Positions 10,419 to 20,690 of a DNA stretch of 64,000 nt are shown in pieces. The notes beneath the pieces were generated by a model. The model was given only the letters and a program-made list of their open reading frames with translations, was not told where the DNA came from and searched no databases. The translations under genes were made by a program, and so were the position numbers. Origin of the DNA: Dryomyza anilis (taxonomy: Eukaryota > Arthropoda > Insecta > Diptera > Dryomyzidae); assembly GCA_951804985.1 (NCBI GenBank), contig OX638135.1, positions 43,581,057 to 43,645,056 on the forward strand, read 5' to 3'. Each line of letters begins with the position of its first letter. Position 1 is the stretch's first letter.

Positions 10419-11100
10419 TTAGTTTAAAGCTTGATTAAAATTTACGCTATTTTGGACATAATCCGGTCTTTCTTCATGTCTGGGTTCATCTGCAGATTGA
10501 TTTATTGCGCGCTTGCGTTTTTTACGACAGTCACGTGCCATATGCCCATATGTATCACAGTTGTAACATTTACCTTTGAATTGGGTATCTTTGTTGGCTG
10601 ATGTGTGTTCGGTTTTAACGCCTGCTTTAACTGCTTGGCACACTACTTGAAATAAATCATCGTTCTCCACATTAAATCTACGCGCCTTTGGAGCCGATCG
10701 GCACAACGCATTTGCTGTCTCCTGTGTTAGAGCGATGGTAACCGTTTCCGTAGATGTTACCTTGGGCGAAATCACTGTTGCACGTTTTGTCTCCTGATCG
10801 CGTATGCCATCAACAAACGCGTCGATTTTGCACTTTTCTATGAAATGCGCAAGCCTCTCGATGTCCGCTGCATATGTTTCACCATTTCTATGCATTCGGC
10901 CCTATAGTTCCATTCTGTAGATCTGCTTCATGTGATCACTTCCATATTTCCGTTGCAGTGCAGCCATAACCACTGTGTAACTGTTTCTATCGCTTTCTGG
11001 AACAGTCTGCAATACTTCGGCTGCGCCTCCTTTCAGCGCCACGATAAATCGTCAGTTCCTTCTTTAGCTGGTCGACTTTAAGTTGTTCGAATTTAACCAT
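10419..11100 (-). pseudogene. gag: Gag of element A
   Basis: Structural protein of the element's virus-like particle. The likely start is ATG at 11100, 12 bases past the primer site, giving MVKFEQLKVDQLKKEL. After a frame change come capsid-like segments (AAEVLQTVPE, VVMAALQRKYG), an in-frame stop near 10903, and a frame from 10895 with one CCHC zinc knuckle, CYNCDTYGHMARDC, followed by basic residues KKRKR. It ends FNQALN at 10419. The capsid part is much shorter than usual, which suggests an internal deletion. Confidence 0.72.
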
Positions 11101-11111
11101 TTTGTATCACC

Positions 11112-11129
11112 ATCCCACTTCTGACACCA
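11112..11129 (-). other. Primer binding site of element A (tRNA-Leu type)
   Basis: Minus-strand TGGTGTCAGAAGTGGGAT starts one base after the LTR. It is complementary to the 3' end typical of eukaryotic tRNA-Leu (CCCACTTCTGACACCA), a primer used by several insect Ty3/gypsy elements. Confidence 0.85.
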
Positions 11130-11130
11130 A

Positions 11131-11664
11131 TGTTACGAAAATTCAGTCTACGGAAAACTGTTCTATGAGTTCGTATCGCTGGATTGTGTACAAAATAAAA
11201 ACACACTAATATTTGGTTTTAACTAGTATTATTTCAATTATTATTAGTTAACTTTATTTACTTAAATAACAACTTAATAACAATCACTTATAACCACTGC
11301 TGTATTACTACAATTTATCTTGACAATGTTCGCTTACGAGATGCACTAGTTCACTATCAAATCACAACTGAAGTACAGTGCCTCAGATGCGCGGCCTTAT
11401 ATACTGCAGGCATCAGTTCGACACGTTTCGACTTGTTTCGAGAACCTTCTACTCGTTTCGTGAATGACGCATGCTATTGGCATCTCATTCGCACTCATGT
11501 GTTTTAATGCGCTGATCTTCCATCTCTTACTCGCACACTGCCTCAGTGCGCTGAATGATCTTCCGTATCTTTCTAACACATGCTTAGTGCGCTGAATTGT
11601 CTTGCGTCTCATTAATTATTGTTGATTGCTTGCACTATGGGGCAAATTACATCATTTCGTAACA
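11131..11664 (-). repeat. Element A 5' LTR, complete
   Basis: This LTR is 534 bases, bounded by inverted ends TGTTACGAAA and TTTCGTAACA. The inner edge is fixed by the primer site at 11112-11129. The right edge at 11664 runs straight into an RTE LINE fragment, so element A inserted in RTE sequence. Its 11296-11664 part is shared with the truncated partner at 5222-5602. Confidence 0.88.
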
Positions 11665-12543
11665 ATATTGAGATGGATGGCGACAGGAACGAGGCTCGAA
11701 AATTCTATCAGAAGATAAGACGCCTGACCGGAGGTTTAAAGACCGAACCCTCTTCCTGTCAGGACGATGACGGGAATCTTGTAACAGAGTATGTAACAGG
11801 GTACACTGGGATTATGGAGAGAGCACTTCTCTGATCTTCTAGCAGGCGATGATGACAACTATTCCGCTGATAGAAGACAGCTTAACAACCCCAGTTGCTG
11901 AGGACAGTGTTGACATACCGCCGCCTGACCGTGAAGAGGTCTGTACAGCCATCAACAGGCTAAAAAACAACAAAGCCGCCGGATCGGATGGTCTGCCTGC
12001 TGAATTGTTTAAGACCGGAAGCGATGAGCTCATAACGAGCATGTACCAGCTCATCAGCAGAATATGGTGAGCTGAATATGGCATGCCTAGCAAATGGAAT
12101 CTCAGTATACTCTTCCCAAGCCTTAAGAAGGGGGATCCCACGATACGCGCCAACTACCGCGGGATAAGACTGAAGCCCATCGTCAACAGACTGATTGGAT
12201 CTTATCAGTGCGGCTTCAGATCTGGCAAGTCCACCATAGAACCGATTTTCGCATTGCGCCAAATCATGGAAAAGACCAAAGAGAGGCAGATCGACACCCA
12301 CCACCTCTTCGTCGACTACAAAGCTGCCTTCGACAGTCCGATAAGAAGTCGCCTATACGCCACCATGTCTGAGTTCGGTATACCTGCGAAACTTATAAGG
12401 CTTTGCAGGATGACCCTGAGCAACACACGTTGCTCAGTGAGAATTGGGAACAACCTCAACGATACGTTTAATACCGAACGAGGTTTAAGACAAGCCGATT
12501 CCCTATAATAATGGAGAAAATTGTAAGAGTTGCACAACTCCAT
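11665..12543 (+). pseudogene. RTE-type LINE fragment (block X2)
   Basis: Covers the region before RT and the first half of RT. Frames in order give RNEARKFYQKIRRLTGG (11695), PPPDREEVCTAINRLKNNKAAGSDGLPAELFK (in pieces, 11920-12015), MPSKWNLSILFP and LKKGDPTIRANYRGI (12083 on), and QCGFRSGKST to VDYKAAFDSP. It has at least two frameshifts compared with 54567-57885 and lacks the 20-26 bases after RQADSL. Its left edge was cut by the insertion of element A and its right edge joins the folded LINE. Confidence 0.85.
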
Positions 12544-13982
12544 CACAATAATGGCACTAGGTGAGACCCAGGTTAATGAGGGTGCAGGTCCACTGGTTTT
12601 CATATACCTGTTTATCACCTATTGCCATTATTCTCTGCCCATAGGGGCCATGCTCTTTTTATTCGAAGTGACGTTGCGTATCAACTGCAGAAACAACATA
12701 GTGTGTCGGATAGCGAATTTAATACTATTTGGGTTAAATTCAAAATTCAAACACACATCATGCACTTGTGCTTTCTTTATAGGAGTCCGAATTTAGATAG
12801 GGTTTCCACCTGTAATAAGCTGGATTCCTTATCTGATTCGATCTCAAATATATTGGAGCAATTTCCAAACAGTGAAATTGTTTTTGCCGGCGATTTTAAT
12901 GTGCACAACGCCACTTGGTTGAGCCACTCGGGTCTATCAACACAGGAGGGTGATTATGTTGAGCTTTTTGCCGAGTGCAACCAACTCACTCAAATGGTGA
13001 AGGAGCCGACGTATATTTCACGCGTCGGCGGGCAAAGCCCAAAAGTCCTAGACCTCTTTCTGACTTTACATCATGAAAAATATGATGTAAAAGTCCTTGC
13101 ACCTCATGGTAATTCCGACCACTGTACTGTTTACGCCGAGTTTTCGTATTCTAGTTTACGCGCCTCTTCGATTAAAGCCCCGAAGAGGAATATACGGCTT
13201 AACAAAAACGCAAATTGGGTTGCGTTTAATGATTTTTTTCGCAACATTAATTGGAAATTGTGTTTCGCTGACAGATACATAAATGCTGCGGCTTTAATGG
13301 TACGAAATATTATTTTATTAGGTATGTGGTCCTTCATACCTTCTAAAAAAATTAGCATTAAACCTAAGGACCACTCTTGGTTTAATGAGACTTGCAGGAT
13401 TGCGGTAAGGTCGAAAGAGGAAGCCTTTAAGAATTGGCGTTCTAACAAGAATGCTGATACTGAAAGACTTCGTATACAGGCTAGGAATCGCTGTAATGCC
13501 GTGATCTCGCGCGAAAAGTTTCTTCGCGAACAAAACGCGCGCAAAAAGATCCTACTCTATCACAGGGGTAGTAAAAATTTCTGGTCATTTGTAAAAAGGG
13601 TGAAGAATCAGACGACATCGTCTACTCCAACTCTTAGTATGAATGACCAGACCTTCACTGACCCGGTATATAAAGCTAATCTCTTGACAGAATTATTTGC
13701 AAATAATTCAACGCTCCCAGATAGTAATCAACCACAGCCCGTCGTCGATTTTGTTTCTTCTGCAATGCCGGAGATACATTTTCGAACTCGGGCAGTTAAA
13801 AAGGTTTTAGCAAACCTCAACATTAACAAAGCCTCTGGGCCAGATGGCATTTCTGCCCATGTGTTGAAGAAGTGCGCGTCAACGCTGGCTTGTCCGTCGC
13901 GTAACCTTTTCAACATCTCCTACACGACAGGAGTTTTTCCATCTTGTTGGAAGGTTGCCAATGTCCAGCCAGTTCCGAAAAC
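12544..13982 (+). pseudogene. CR1/jockey-like LINE fragment, forward arm (X2)
   Basis: A continuous frame of 465 codons (12622-14019) covers the endonuclease (FAGDFNVHNATW, then VLDLFLT and SDHCTVYAEFSY), the linker (DHSWFNETCR, FWSFVKRVKNQ) and the RT start (NKASGPDGISAHVLKK). A one-base deletion near 12595 puts the first endonuclease segment in another frame. After KVANVQPVPK the frame runs a few codons into the inverted arm and stops. The long open frame suggests a fairly recent copy. Confidence 0.85.
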
Positions 13983-15758
13983 TCGATATCCGAAAACTCG
14001 ATATCCATCGAGGAAATGATTCACCGACACCATATGCAATTAGTTTTTAAACGAGGGCTTTATGCCACACTCGATCAAAAGCCTTGGAGATATCAAGAGC
14101 AACAGCCTTGCTCTCCCCGAAAAGGTGAACACAATTATTCCACTTTTCGGAGAGGACCGCCATCAAGTCACCTGTGGATCTGGTCCTACGGAAACCGTAT
14201 TGTCGGTCACTGAGCAATTCGTTGTGCTCAAGATAGTTCACAAGGTGGAAGTTAATTACGTTCTCCATTACCTTGGAGAGTGCAGAGCATATTGCAATGG
14301 TTCGGTAATTGGCAGGGTTCGTGGCGTCGCTATTTTTCGGAACTGGCTGGACATTGGCAACCTTCCAATAAGATGGAAAAACTCCTGTCGTGTAGGAGAT
14401 GTTGAAAAGGTTACGTAACATCTTGAAGAAGCCAGCTTCTTCAACACATGGGCAGATATGCCATCTGACCCAGAGGCTTTGTTAATGTTGAGGTTTGCTA
14501 AAACCTTTTTAACTGCCCGAGTTCGAAAATGTATCTCCGGCATTGCAGAAGAAACAAAATCGACGACGGGCAGTGGTTGATTACTTTCTGGGAGCGTTGA
14601 ATTATTTGCAAATAATTCTGCCAAGAGATTAGTTTTATCAACCGGATCAGTGAAGGTCTGGCCATTCATACTAAGAGTTGGAGTAGACGATGTCGTCTGA
14701 TTCTTCACCCTTTTTACAAATGACCAGAAATTTGTACTACCCCTGTGATAGAGTAGGACCTTTTTGCGCGCGTTTCGTTCGCGAAGAAACTTTTCGTACG
14801 AGATCACGGCATTACAGCGATTCCTAGCCTGTATACGAAGTCTTTCAGTATCAACATTCTTTTTAGAACACCAAGTCTGAAAGGCTTCTTCTTTCGACCT
14901 GACTGTAATTCTGCAAGGCTCATTAAACCAAGAGTGGTCCTTAGGTTTAATGCTAATTTTTTTAGAAGGTATGAAGGACCACATACCTAATAAAATAATA
15001 TTTTGTACCATTAAAGCAGCAGCAATTATGTCTCTGTCAGCGAAACACAATTTCCAATTAAAGTTGCGAAAAAAATGATATAACGCAACCCAATTTGCGT
15101 TTTCGTAAAGCCATACATTCCTCTTCGGGGCTTTAATCGAAGAGGCGCGTAAACTAGAATACGGAAACTCAGCGGAAACAGTACAGTGGTCGGGATTACC
15201 AAGGACTTTTACATAATATTTTTCATGATGTGAAGTCAGAAAAAGGTCTAGGACTTTTGGGCTTTGCCCGCCGACGCGTGAAATATACGTCGGCTCCTTC
15301 ACCATTTGAATGAGTTGGTTGCACTCGGCAAAAAGCTCAACATAACAACCCTCCTGTGTTGATAGACCCGAGTGGCTCAACCAAGTGGCGTTGTGCACAT
15401 TAAAATCGCCGGCAACAACAATTTCACTGCCTGGAAATTGCTCCAATATATTTGAGATCGAGTCAGATAAGGCATCCAGCTTATAACAGGTGGAAACCCT
15501 ATCTAGATTCGGACTCCTATAAAGAAAGAATCAAGTGCATGATGTGTGTTTGAATTTTTAAATTAACCCAAATAGTATTAAATTCGCTATCCGACACACT
15601 ATGTTGTTGCTGCAGTTGATACGCAACGTCACTCCGAATAAAAAGAGCAAGGCCTCTATGCCAGAGAATAATGGCAATAGGTGATAACCAGGTATATGAA
15701 AATCCAGTGGATCTGCACCCTCATTAACCTGGGTCTCACCTAGTGCCATTATTTGTGT
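13983..15758 (-). pseudogene. CR1/jockey-like LINE fragment, reverse arm (X2)
   Basis: Inverted partner of 12544-13982, extending further both into RT (LDISKAFDRVWH, 14047-14421) and to the 5' side. A 392-codon frame (15446-14268) covers the endonuclease C-terminus through the RT start; the first endonuclease segment (15749-15558) is in another frame. Compared with the forward arm the two differ by many substitutions, for example a shorter VLGNPDHC segment, so the arms came from two source copies or have diverged since. Confidence 0.83.
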
Positions 15759-15764
15759 CCTATG

Positions 15765-15768
15765 GATG
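15765..15768. repeat. Target site duplication of element B, left
   Basis: GATG here equals GATG at 30555-30558 beyond the other LTR. A 4-base duplication is typical of Ty3/gypsy integration. Confidence 0.8.
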
Positions 15769-16447
15769 TGTTAATATCCCTATTTTATCACCTAAAAATT
15801 AGACATTTAATAAATAATAACACTTACTCCATTTCAAGTTTATCCTTTTTATAATTTTTATTTCCTTTTACAGCTCCACTTCTTGGACTCACTTCTTAAT
15901 CTTATAACAACTGTCTTAAGAACTAAATAACTAAAGCTTAAATACTAATACTTAAACTAAGTTTCAATGCTACTTTCTCAAACATCTCTTGCTGTTTTTC
16001 TTTAAATTCACATTTCGCCAGAGTTCTTAACCCTGACCGTGAGAAAAACCGCAACTCATACAAAAATTCATTAACTCATGACAACCTTAATTTAAAGTCG
16101 TCATGAGTTTCTTTGCCTACCAGGTAGTTTTATTGCGTGCATATTTGTTTACAATTCAACCGTTTAACGCTGCCGCGAATTGGGTTCGCAGTCACTAGTG
16201 CTGACATTGTATATTTTCGCCGCATGTTTTAACAACAACAGCAAGTGCGTTGTTAACCCATGTTGAAAATGGCATGCTTTTGTTTTCAATAACAATTGCA
16301 CAATATATTATTAAAATATGTTAGCAACCTAATTTAATGAACAGCAAGAGATGCCCAATAGGAAAAGTGTATTCAAATGACTGATTGTCATCTGCCTTAG
16401 GAGAAATGTGTTCAAATGACTGATTGCCATAATATTGACACTCAACA
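15769..16447 (-). repeat. Element B 3' LTR
   Basis: 679 bases, minus strand, from TGTTGAGTGTC to TTAACA. It pairs with 29876-30554 (also 679 bases); I count about 16 differences by eye, near 2.4 percent. The polypurine stretch AAAGGGGGAGGAA adjoins at 16448-16460. Its outer edge carries the GATG target duplication. Confidence 0.92.
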
Positions 16448-16460
16448 TTCCTCCCCCTTT
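16448..16460 (-). other. Polypurine tract of element B
   Basis: Minus-strand AAAGGGGGAGGAA immediately before LTR start TGTTGAG. It marks the 3' boundary of the internal region of element B. Confidence 0.8.
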
Positions 16461-16672
16461 ACAAAAAAAAAAAAAATTTTTTTTTTTTTCTTATATCACT
16501 TCCAACCTCCATATATTAACTTACTCTATTCTTACTACATACACATATATACGTTCGCCTTCCTGCTTATTAATCATCGTTTTTGTGTACTATTGCCGTT
16601 GTTTACCTCATGGTTGTCTTCTATTTCCTTTTGTAATTGCTCCAGTGTCCTCTGTAAGTTACGTGTGGCCTG

Positions 16673-17583
16673 TTAAGTTACTGCTCGTTCCCACAGGCTT
16701 ACCGGTGCCTCTGTTTTAAAATATTCTTCTTCCTCGTATGCCTTTATAGCTCCCTGGGTGGGCTCAAATAGAACTTTTCCCGCTGGTGCCTTGGATTTGT
16801 ACCAATTCTCTCCGTCGTTGGACACCATAGGTATTATGGTTGGCTCTGCAGACAGCAAAACCCTTCTTACCATTGGCATGGGTGCAGCGAGCCCCATCTG
16901 TGATAGCGGTACTTCTAGTCCAGTGTTGCCTTCAGATCCTCTTGGTTGTTCTCTGGCTTACTTACTTCTGATTGCTTATCATTAGTTTCGAATGTATTGC
17001 TTATCATGTGGTCGAATTGCTGTATTTCGAACTCATGCCACATCACAGGTGTATTTTTGAACGCGATCCGCAACTCGTGGTTTCTCAACGAACAACCCTG
17101 ACTTATGACGAAATATCCAAAACCAGTTAGCCTTACTTCGGCTTCTTCTTCGCCGCACTGTAGGACAAATCCCTCATCATGTCCTCTGTATAAACATCGG
17201 TTGGGTGTTTCGGTTTTTACCAGATAAAACACGTTTGCAGCCACTGCCGCAAATTTACAGCTTGCCCTCAGACTTTCACCTGGTCACAGCATTCCAACCT
17301 CACAGCTTTGACTCCCGCTGGTCAGCTCTACTCCTGGATTTCGGCACAGTATAGCACCTTTGTTCATCGCTGACTGCCCTGCGAGCTTTACACACCGGGA
17401 CACGTCTTCTCCTGACAGTTTTAGGTACCTATCCTTCTTCCTGCTGGCCGCTATGTATTCTCCTGCGTTCTGCACCACCAAGTCCCATCCCTTTTGGCCT
17501 GGAAATGGAACGGCATACACCTTCAACAAATTGAATGGAGTAGGCTCTGGTAAAGGAATTTTTACTACTACTACTAGTAGGTA
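16673..17583 (-). pseudogene. env: Env-like C-terminal part of element B (X2 copy)
   Basis: Continues the env gene after the SINE. It has VYAVPFPGQKGW near 17515, then several cysteines spaced as in the membrane-proximal ectodomain of errantivirus Env and baculovirus F proteins (around 17400-17150), then a proline-rich and acidic tail. Frame breaks occur near 17280 and 16905. A TAA at 16673 ends the frame where X1 continues for about 36 residues. I see no clear transmembrane helix. It is a decayed glycoprotein gene and is not expressed intact. Confidence 0.72.
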
Positions 17584-17890
17584 GCCGCGGTAGCTCAGTG
17601 TTTAGTGCGTTGGACTGCGAGTCGAAAGGTTCCCGGTTCAAGCCTGGACTGGGGCTAACAACATCTTTTCATAGAAACATTTTTCTATACCGCGCTACCT
17701 CTCGTCAGTAAATGTCAAACCTACGAGAGTAAAACCATTGCCTATGAAAAAGCTCTCACCCGCCGTTCGGATTCGGCAATAAACTGTAGGTCCCACCACT
17801 TTGAGTACAAATATAACACGCACAGCTCAAAATGGTGAGAGAGCTCGGCCAAAGTTCTGTACAGGACTGTAGCGCCAAACTATTATTATA
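17584..17890 (+). mobile_element. tRNA-derived SINE inserted in env (X2 copy)
   Basis: Same SINE as 4906-5217: tRNA-like head with A-box-like TAGCTCAGTG (17591) and B-box-like GGTTCAAGCCT (17635), a body of about 220 bases, and an (ATT)n tail. It interrupts the env-like gene of element B. A short repeat TTTACTA occurs on both sides and may be the target duplication. A substitution in the A box and another before the B box separate it from the X1 copy. Confidence 0.82.
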
Positions 17891-18823
17891 TGATATTATT
17901 TACTAGTGACCCGCTGCTTGCAAATGTCTTTTGTACATTGAGTACATCATTTAGAAACCACCGGGAATCTGATGCCAACTTCAGTTCTGATGTCAGTTCA
18001 CTCAGCATCGCCTTATCGAGTATATCTGGATGTAGTACCCCATGCGTCAGATGTTCTAAAATAGCCAACTCCCTGGTCTGCTGACCCTGGAGCTCTATTA
18101 GGTTTATGTTCACGATTGTCTTAATTCGCAGCATTTTAATAGAGAATTTCAACGAAGCCATCCTTTCTTGTGACTGTGTTTTAACTGTGGCTAGGTCCGT
18201 CAGCGTGGCGTTCAATCCAATCTGTAACCCTTCTATCTCCTTTATCGTTGCTTCCAGGGGTCTGGCCAATTTATCATAATTACTGGCCGTAACTTGTTTT
18301 TCCATCATATCATTGGTTTTGCGCTCTCTATTCTCCAACTGCATCAGGTGGTTGCCTATTATACGCTCGTCACGGTGGTCCATTACTCCAAATGCCCAGT
18401 GCAGAGCTTCCCCTACTATCTCTATAGCTCGCTTTGTCTTTCCTCCTTGGTAATAGTTGCCACTGCTATCATGCTTCTCCATCATCCCTTTAATTCGATT
18501 GCTTGTTTTTTGTACATTCGTCAAGACAGCTTCTGTTTCTTTCCATGGTATGCCACACGCCTCTACGTATTCCATTGTGGCTACAAGCTGTTCCATTGTC
18601 TTACATGAATCTTGCCCCTTCGTGATAAAGTCGGCAGTTAGCTTCAATAATTCTTTTAGATCGGTCGGCACAAACTTTGTTATCACGTCCATTCGTCGTT
18701 GTAAATCCACGCATCTGACTTTCTCTCGAACATTAGTGGGTGTTGATCCAACGCTGTCGGTCTCCAAATGAGTTCACCATTGACCACCATTACGAACAGG
18801 AAAGTCAAAATTATCGCCAACAT
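17891..18823 (-). pseudogene. env: Env-like N-terminal part of element B
   Basis: First part of the env-like glycoprotein gene. The likely start is ATG at 18823, giving a strongly hydrophobic signal-peptide-like N-terminus (MLAIILTFLFVMVV). The next segment is in another frame from 18767, so there is a shift between the signal and the body. A basic KTKR at about 18430 sits where fusion proteins of this class are cleaved and is followed by an ALHWAFGVMD segment and long helical stretches, then a conserved-type HGVLHPDIL near 18015. It ends at the SINE. Confidence 0.75.
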
Positions 18824-19149
18824 TATACACTTATTTAATTTATATTAAATTTCCTGTCACAGAGTTGAAGTGTAATGAAGTTGATTCGCTCCAATTTTTA
18901 CTTATATCTAAGTTTGTTATATACTATTTTGTATTAGTTATCGCAGTAATCTACCCATATACAAATAATCTTATTATACATAGTTGCTCCAGTACATTTT
19001 ATTCATTGTGCATTCAGCGTATATACATATATTGCACCAACAAAAACTCTTAAAATTGACCTTAGATTATACTGCTGTATATATACTTATTTGTGTTTCA
19101 TTAAAATTCTGAAAATTTACCTTAGCCGTTAGTCTGAGTAATAACAATT

Positions 19150-19646
19150 ACTGCAATGTGTGCAACTCTATTATATTATAATTGTGTATATACAAAATAT
19201 TCTTATGAAACAAAATATGCAACTCTATGTGCATTAAAATTATCTTCTTATTAATTTAATATATATTCACAAAATAAAATATGCAACTGTATATCGTTGT
19301 AATCTTCTAAATACAAAATATTTTTGAAATAAAATATGTAACTCTATGTGCATTCAAATTATCTTCTTTTTCATTTAAAATATGCATCTGTATATACGTT
19401 GTAATTTTCTAAATAAAAAATATTTTTGAAACAAAATATGCAACTCTATTTGCATTATAATTATCATCTTCTTTTTGCAAAATACAATAAGTAACTCTAT
19501 GTGCATTCAAATTATCTTCTTCTTCATTTAAAATATGTATCTGTATATACGTTGTAATTTTCTAAATACAAAATATTTTTAAAATAAAATATGCAACTCT
19601 ATTTGCATTATAATTATCATCTTATTTTCGTATGATGTAAGAGAAA
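19150..19646. repeat. Degenerate tandem array, about 155-base unit
   Basis: The motif GCAACTCTATGTGCATT or a close variant recurs at about 19209, 19337, 19438, 19492 and 19590. Longer alignment gives a unit near 155 bases (19337-19491 against 19492-19646), each half containing AAATATG followed by CAACTCTAT- or CATCTGTATA-type words. Confidence 0.7.
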
Positions 19647-19932
19647 AAACTTCAAATAAGAATTCATTCACAAAAACAATCTCCACATATCTTCACCTCG
19701 CCCTAAATTTGCGGCCTACTATCTTTCATAAGCGGTTCGGCCAAAAAATTTCCAATTTAGCTTACTCAACATTCTGCCCCCGTATACTTCCGTTTTTTTT
19801 TTTTTTTTTTTTGTTTTGGTATCGTGTAATTTATTGTATTTATACCTGAGTTTCTTTATCATAATTCGTTCAGTGTTGTATCATATCTCAATTGTATTAT
19901 TTCAATTCTGTAATACTTCAATTTCCTCAATT

Positions 19933-20151
19933 ATGGCGACTTCGAGTATCTTTGACTTCTGCGAGGGATATGCCCGGCAGTGGTCATTAAAGTACTGCTG
20001 GGACGAGCCCGGATTGGTCGAGTTCGTCAAAGCAACCATCGAGGAAGGCAGGCGTCGAAACACCTTAAAGGAAGCTATCCTATGCATTCAAAGCATAGAA
20101 ATGATGTTATTCTACTCAAACGAGGGGATACACTGTAGAGCATATACCTGA
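19933..20151 (+). CDS. Unrecognised small ORF antisense to element B
   Basis: A 72-codon ORF starting at ATG 19933 in a fair context (AATTATGGCG); the same frame is open upstream to 19816. The protein begins MATSSIFDFCEGYARQ and has mixed, non-repetitive composition with acidic, basic and aromatic residues (three Cys, two Trp), unlike the AT-rich noise nearby. It ends GIHCRAYT. About 50-100 bases downstream lie AATAAA-like words followed by an A-rich tract (20190-20260), which could be a polyadenylation region. I do not recognise the family. It lies opposite to the direction of gag, pol and env. Confidence 0.35.
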   Translation: MATSSIFDFCEGYARQWSLKYCWDEPGLVEFVKATIEEGRRRNTLKEAILCIQSIEMMLFYSNEGIHCRAYT

Positions 20152-20299
20152 CATCCTGACTTCGTTGCACCTGCTGAATCGTAACTCGAAGTAAAAATTA
20201 ATAAAAATTGTTTCTAAATATATAAAAATAAATAAAAAATAAAAAAAAAATTAAAACAACTATTCTTTTTATTTCAACAAAATTTCTCTGTCAAATATT

Positions 20300-20690
20300 T
20301 CAGCTAATTTTGGGGTTTTAGCCATATTTACTTATTTCCAGCTATTTCTGATTTTAAATCTCTTCAATTATTTTCAGCTATTTTTGATTTTAAACCTCTT
20401 AATTATTTTCAGCTCTTTTAATTTTATACATCTTCAAATATTTTCAGCTATTTTTGATTTTAGAAATCTTCAATTATTCTCACGTTTTCAGCAGTTAATA
20501 CTATGTAAAAAGAATATTAAAATAAAATAATAAAACGAAAATTCAAAATAACTGTTCTTTCTATTCCAAGAAAAATTGGGGGTTTTGACCAGCTATTTTG
20601 ATTTTAAACATCTTTAATTATTTTCAGCTATTTTTGATTTTCAACATCTTCAAATATTTTCAGCTATTTTTGATTTTCGTAAATCATAAC
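20300..20690. repeat. Tandem array with ATTTTCAGCTATTTTTGATTTT unit words
   Basis: The word TTCAGCTATTTTTGATTTT recurs roughly every 37-40 bases, usually followed by a variant of AAACATCTTCAATTA. About eight to nine degenerate copies are visible, with an interruption around 20490-20580. Confidence 0.75.

Larger units (their letters stand above)
12251..17890. repeat. Tandem segmental duplication, copy X2
   Basis: Collinear with 1-5217. X2 is the more complete copy for the LINE endonuclease (258 extra bases) and for env (167 extra bases), and its SINE is followed by the rest of env instead of element A sequence. X2 therefore retains the original right-hand context. Confidence 0.85.
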
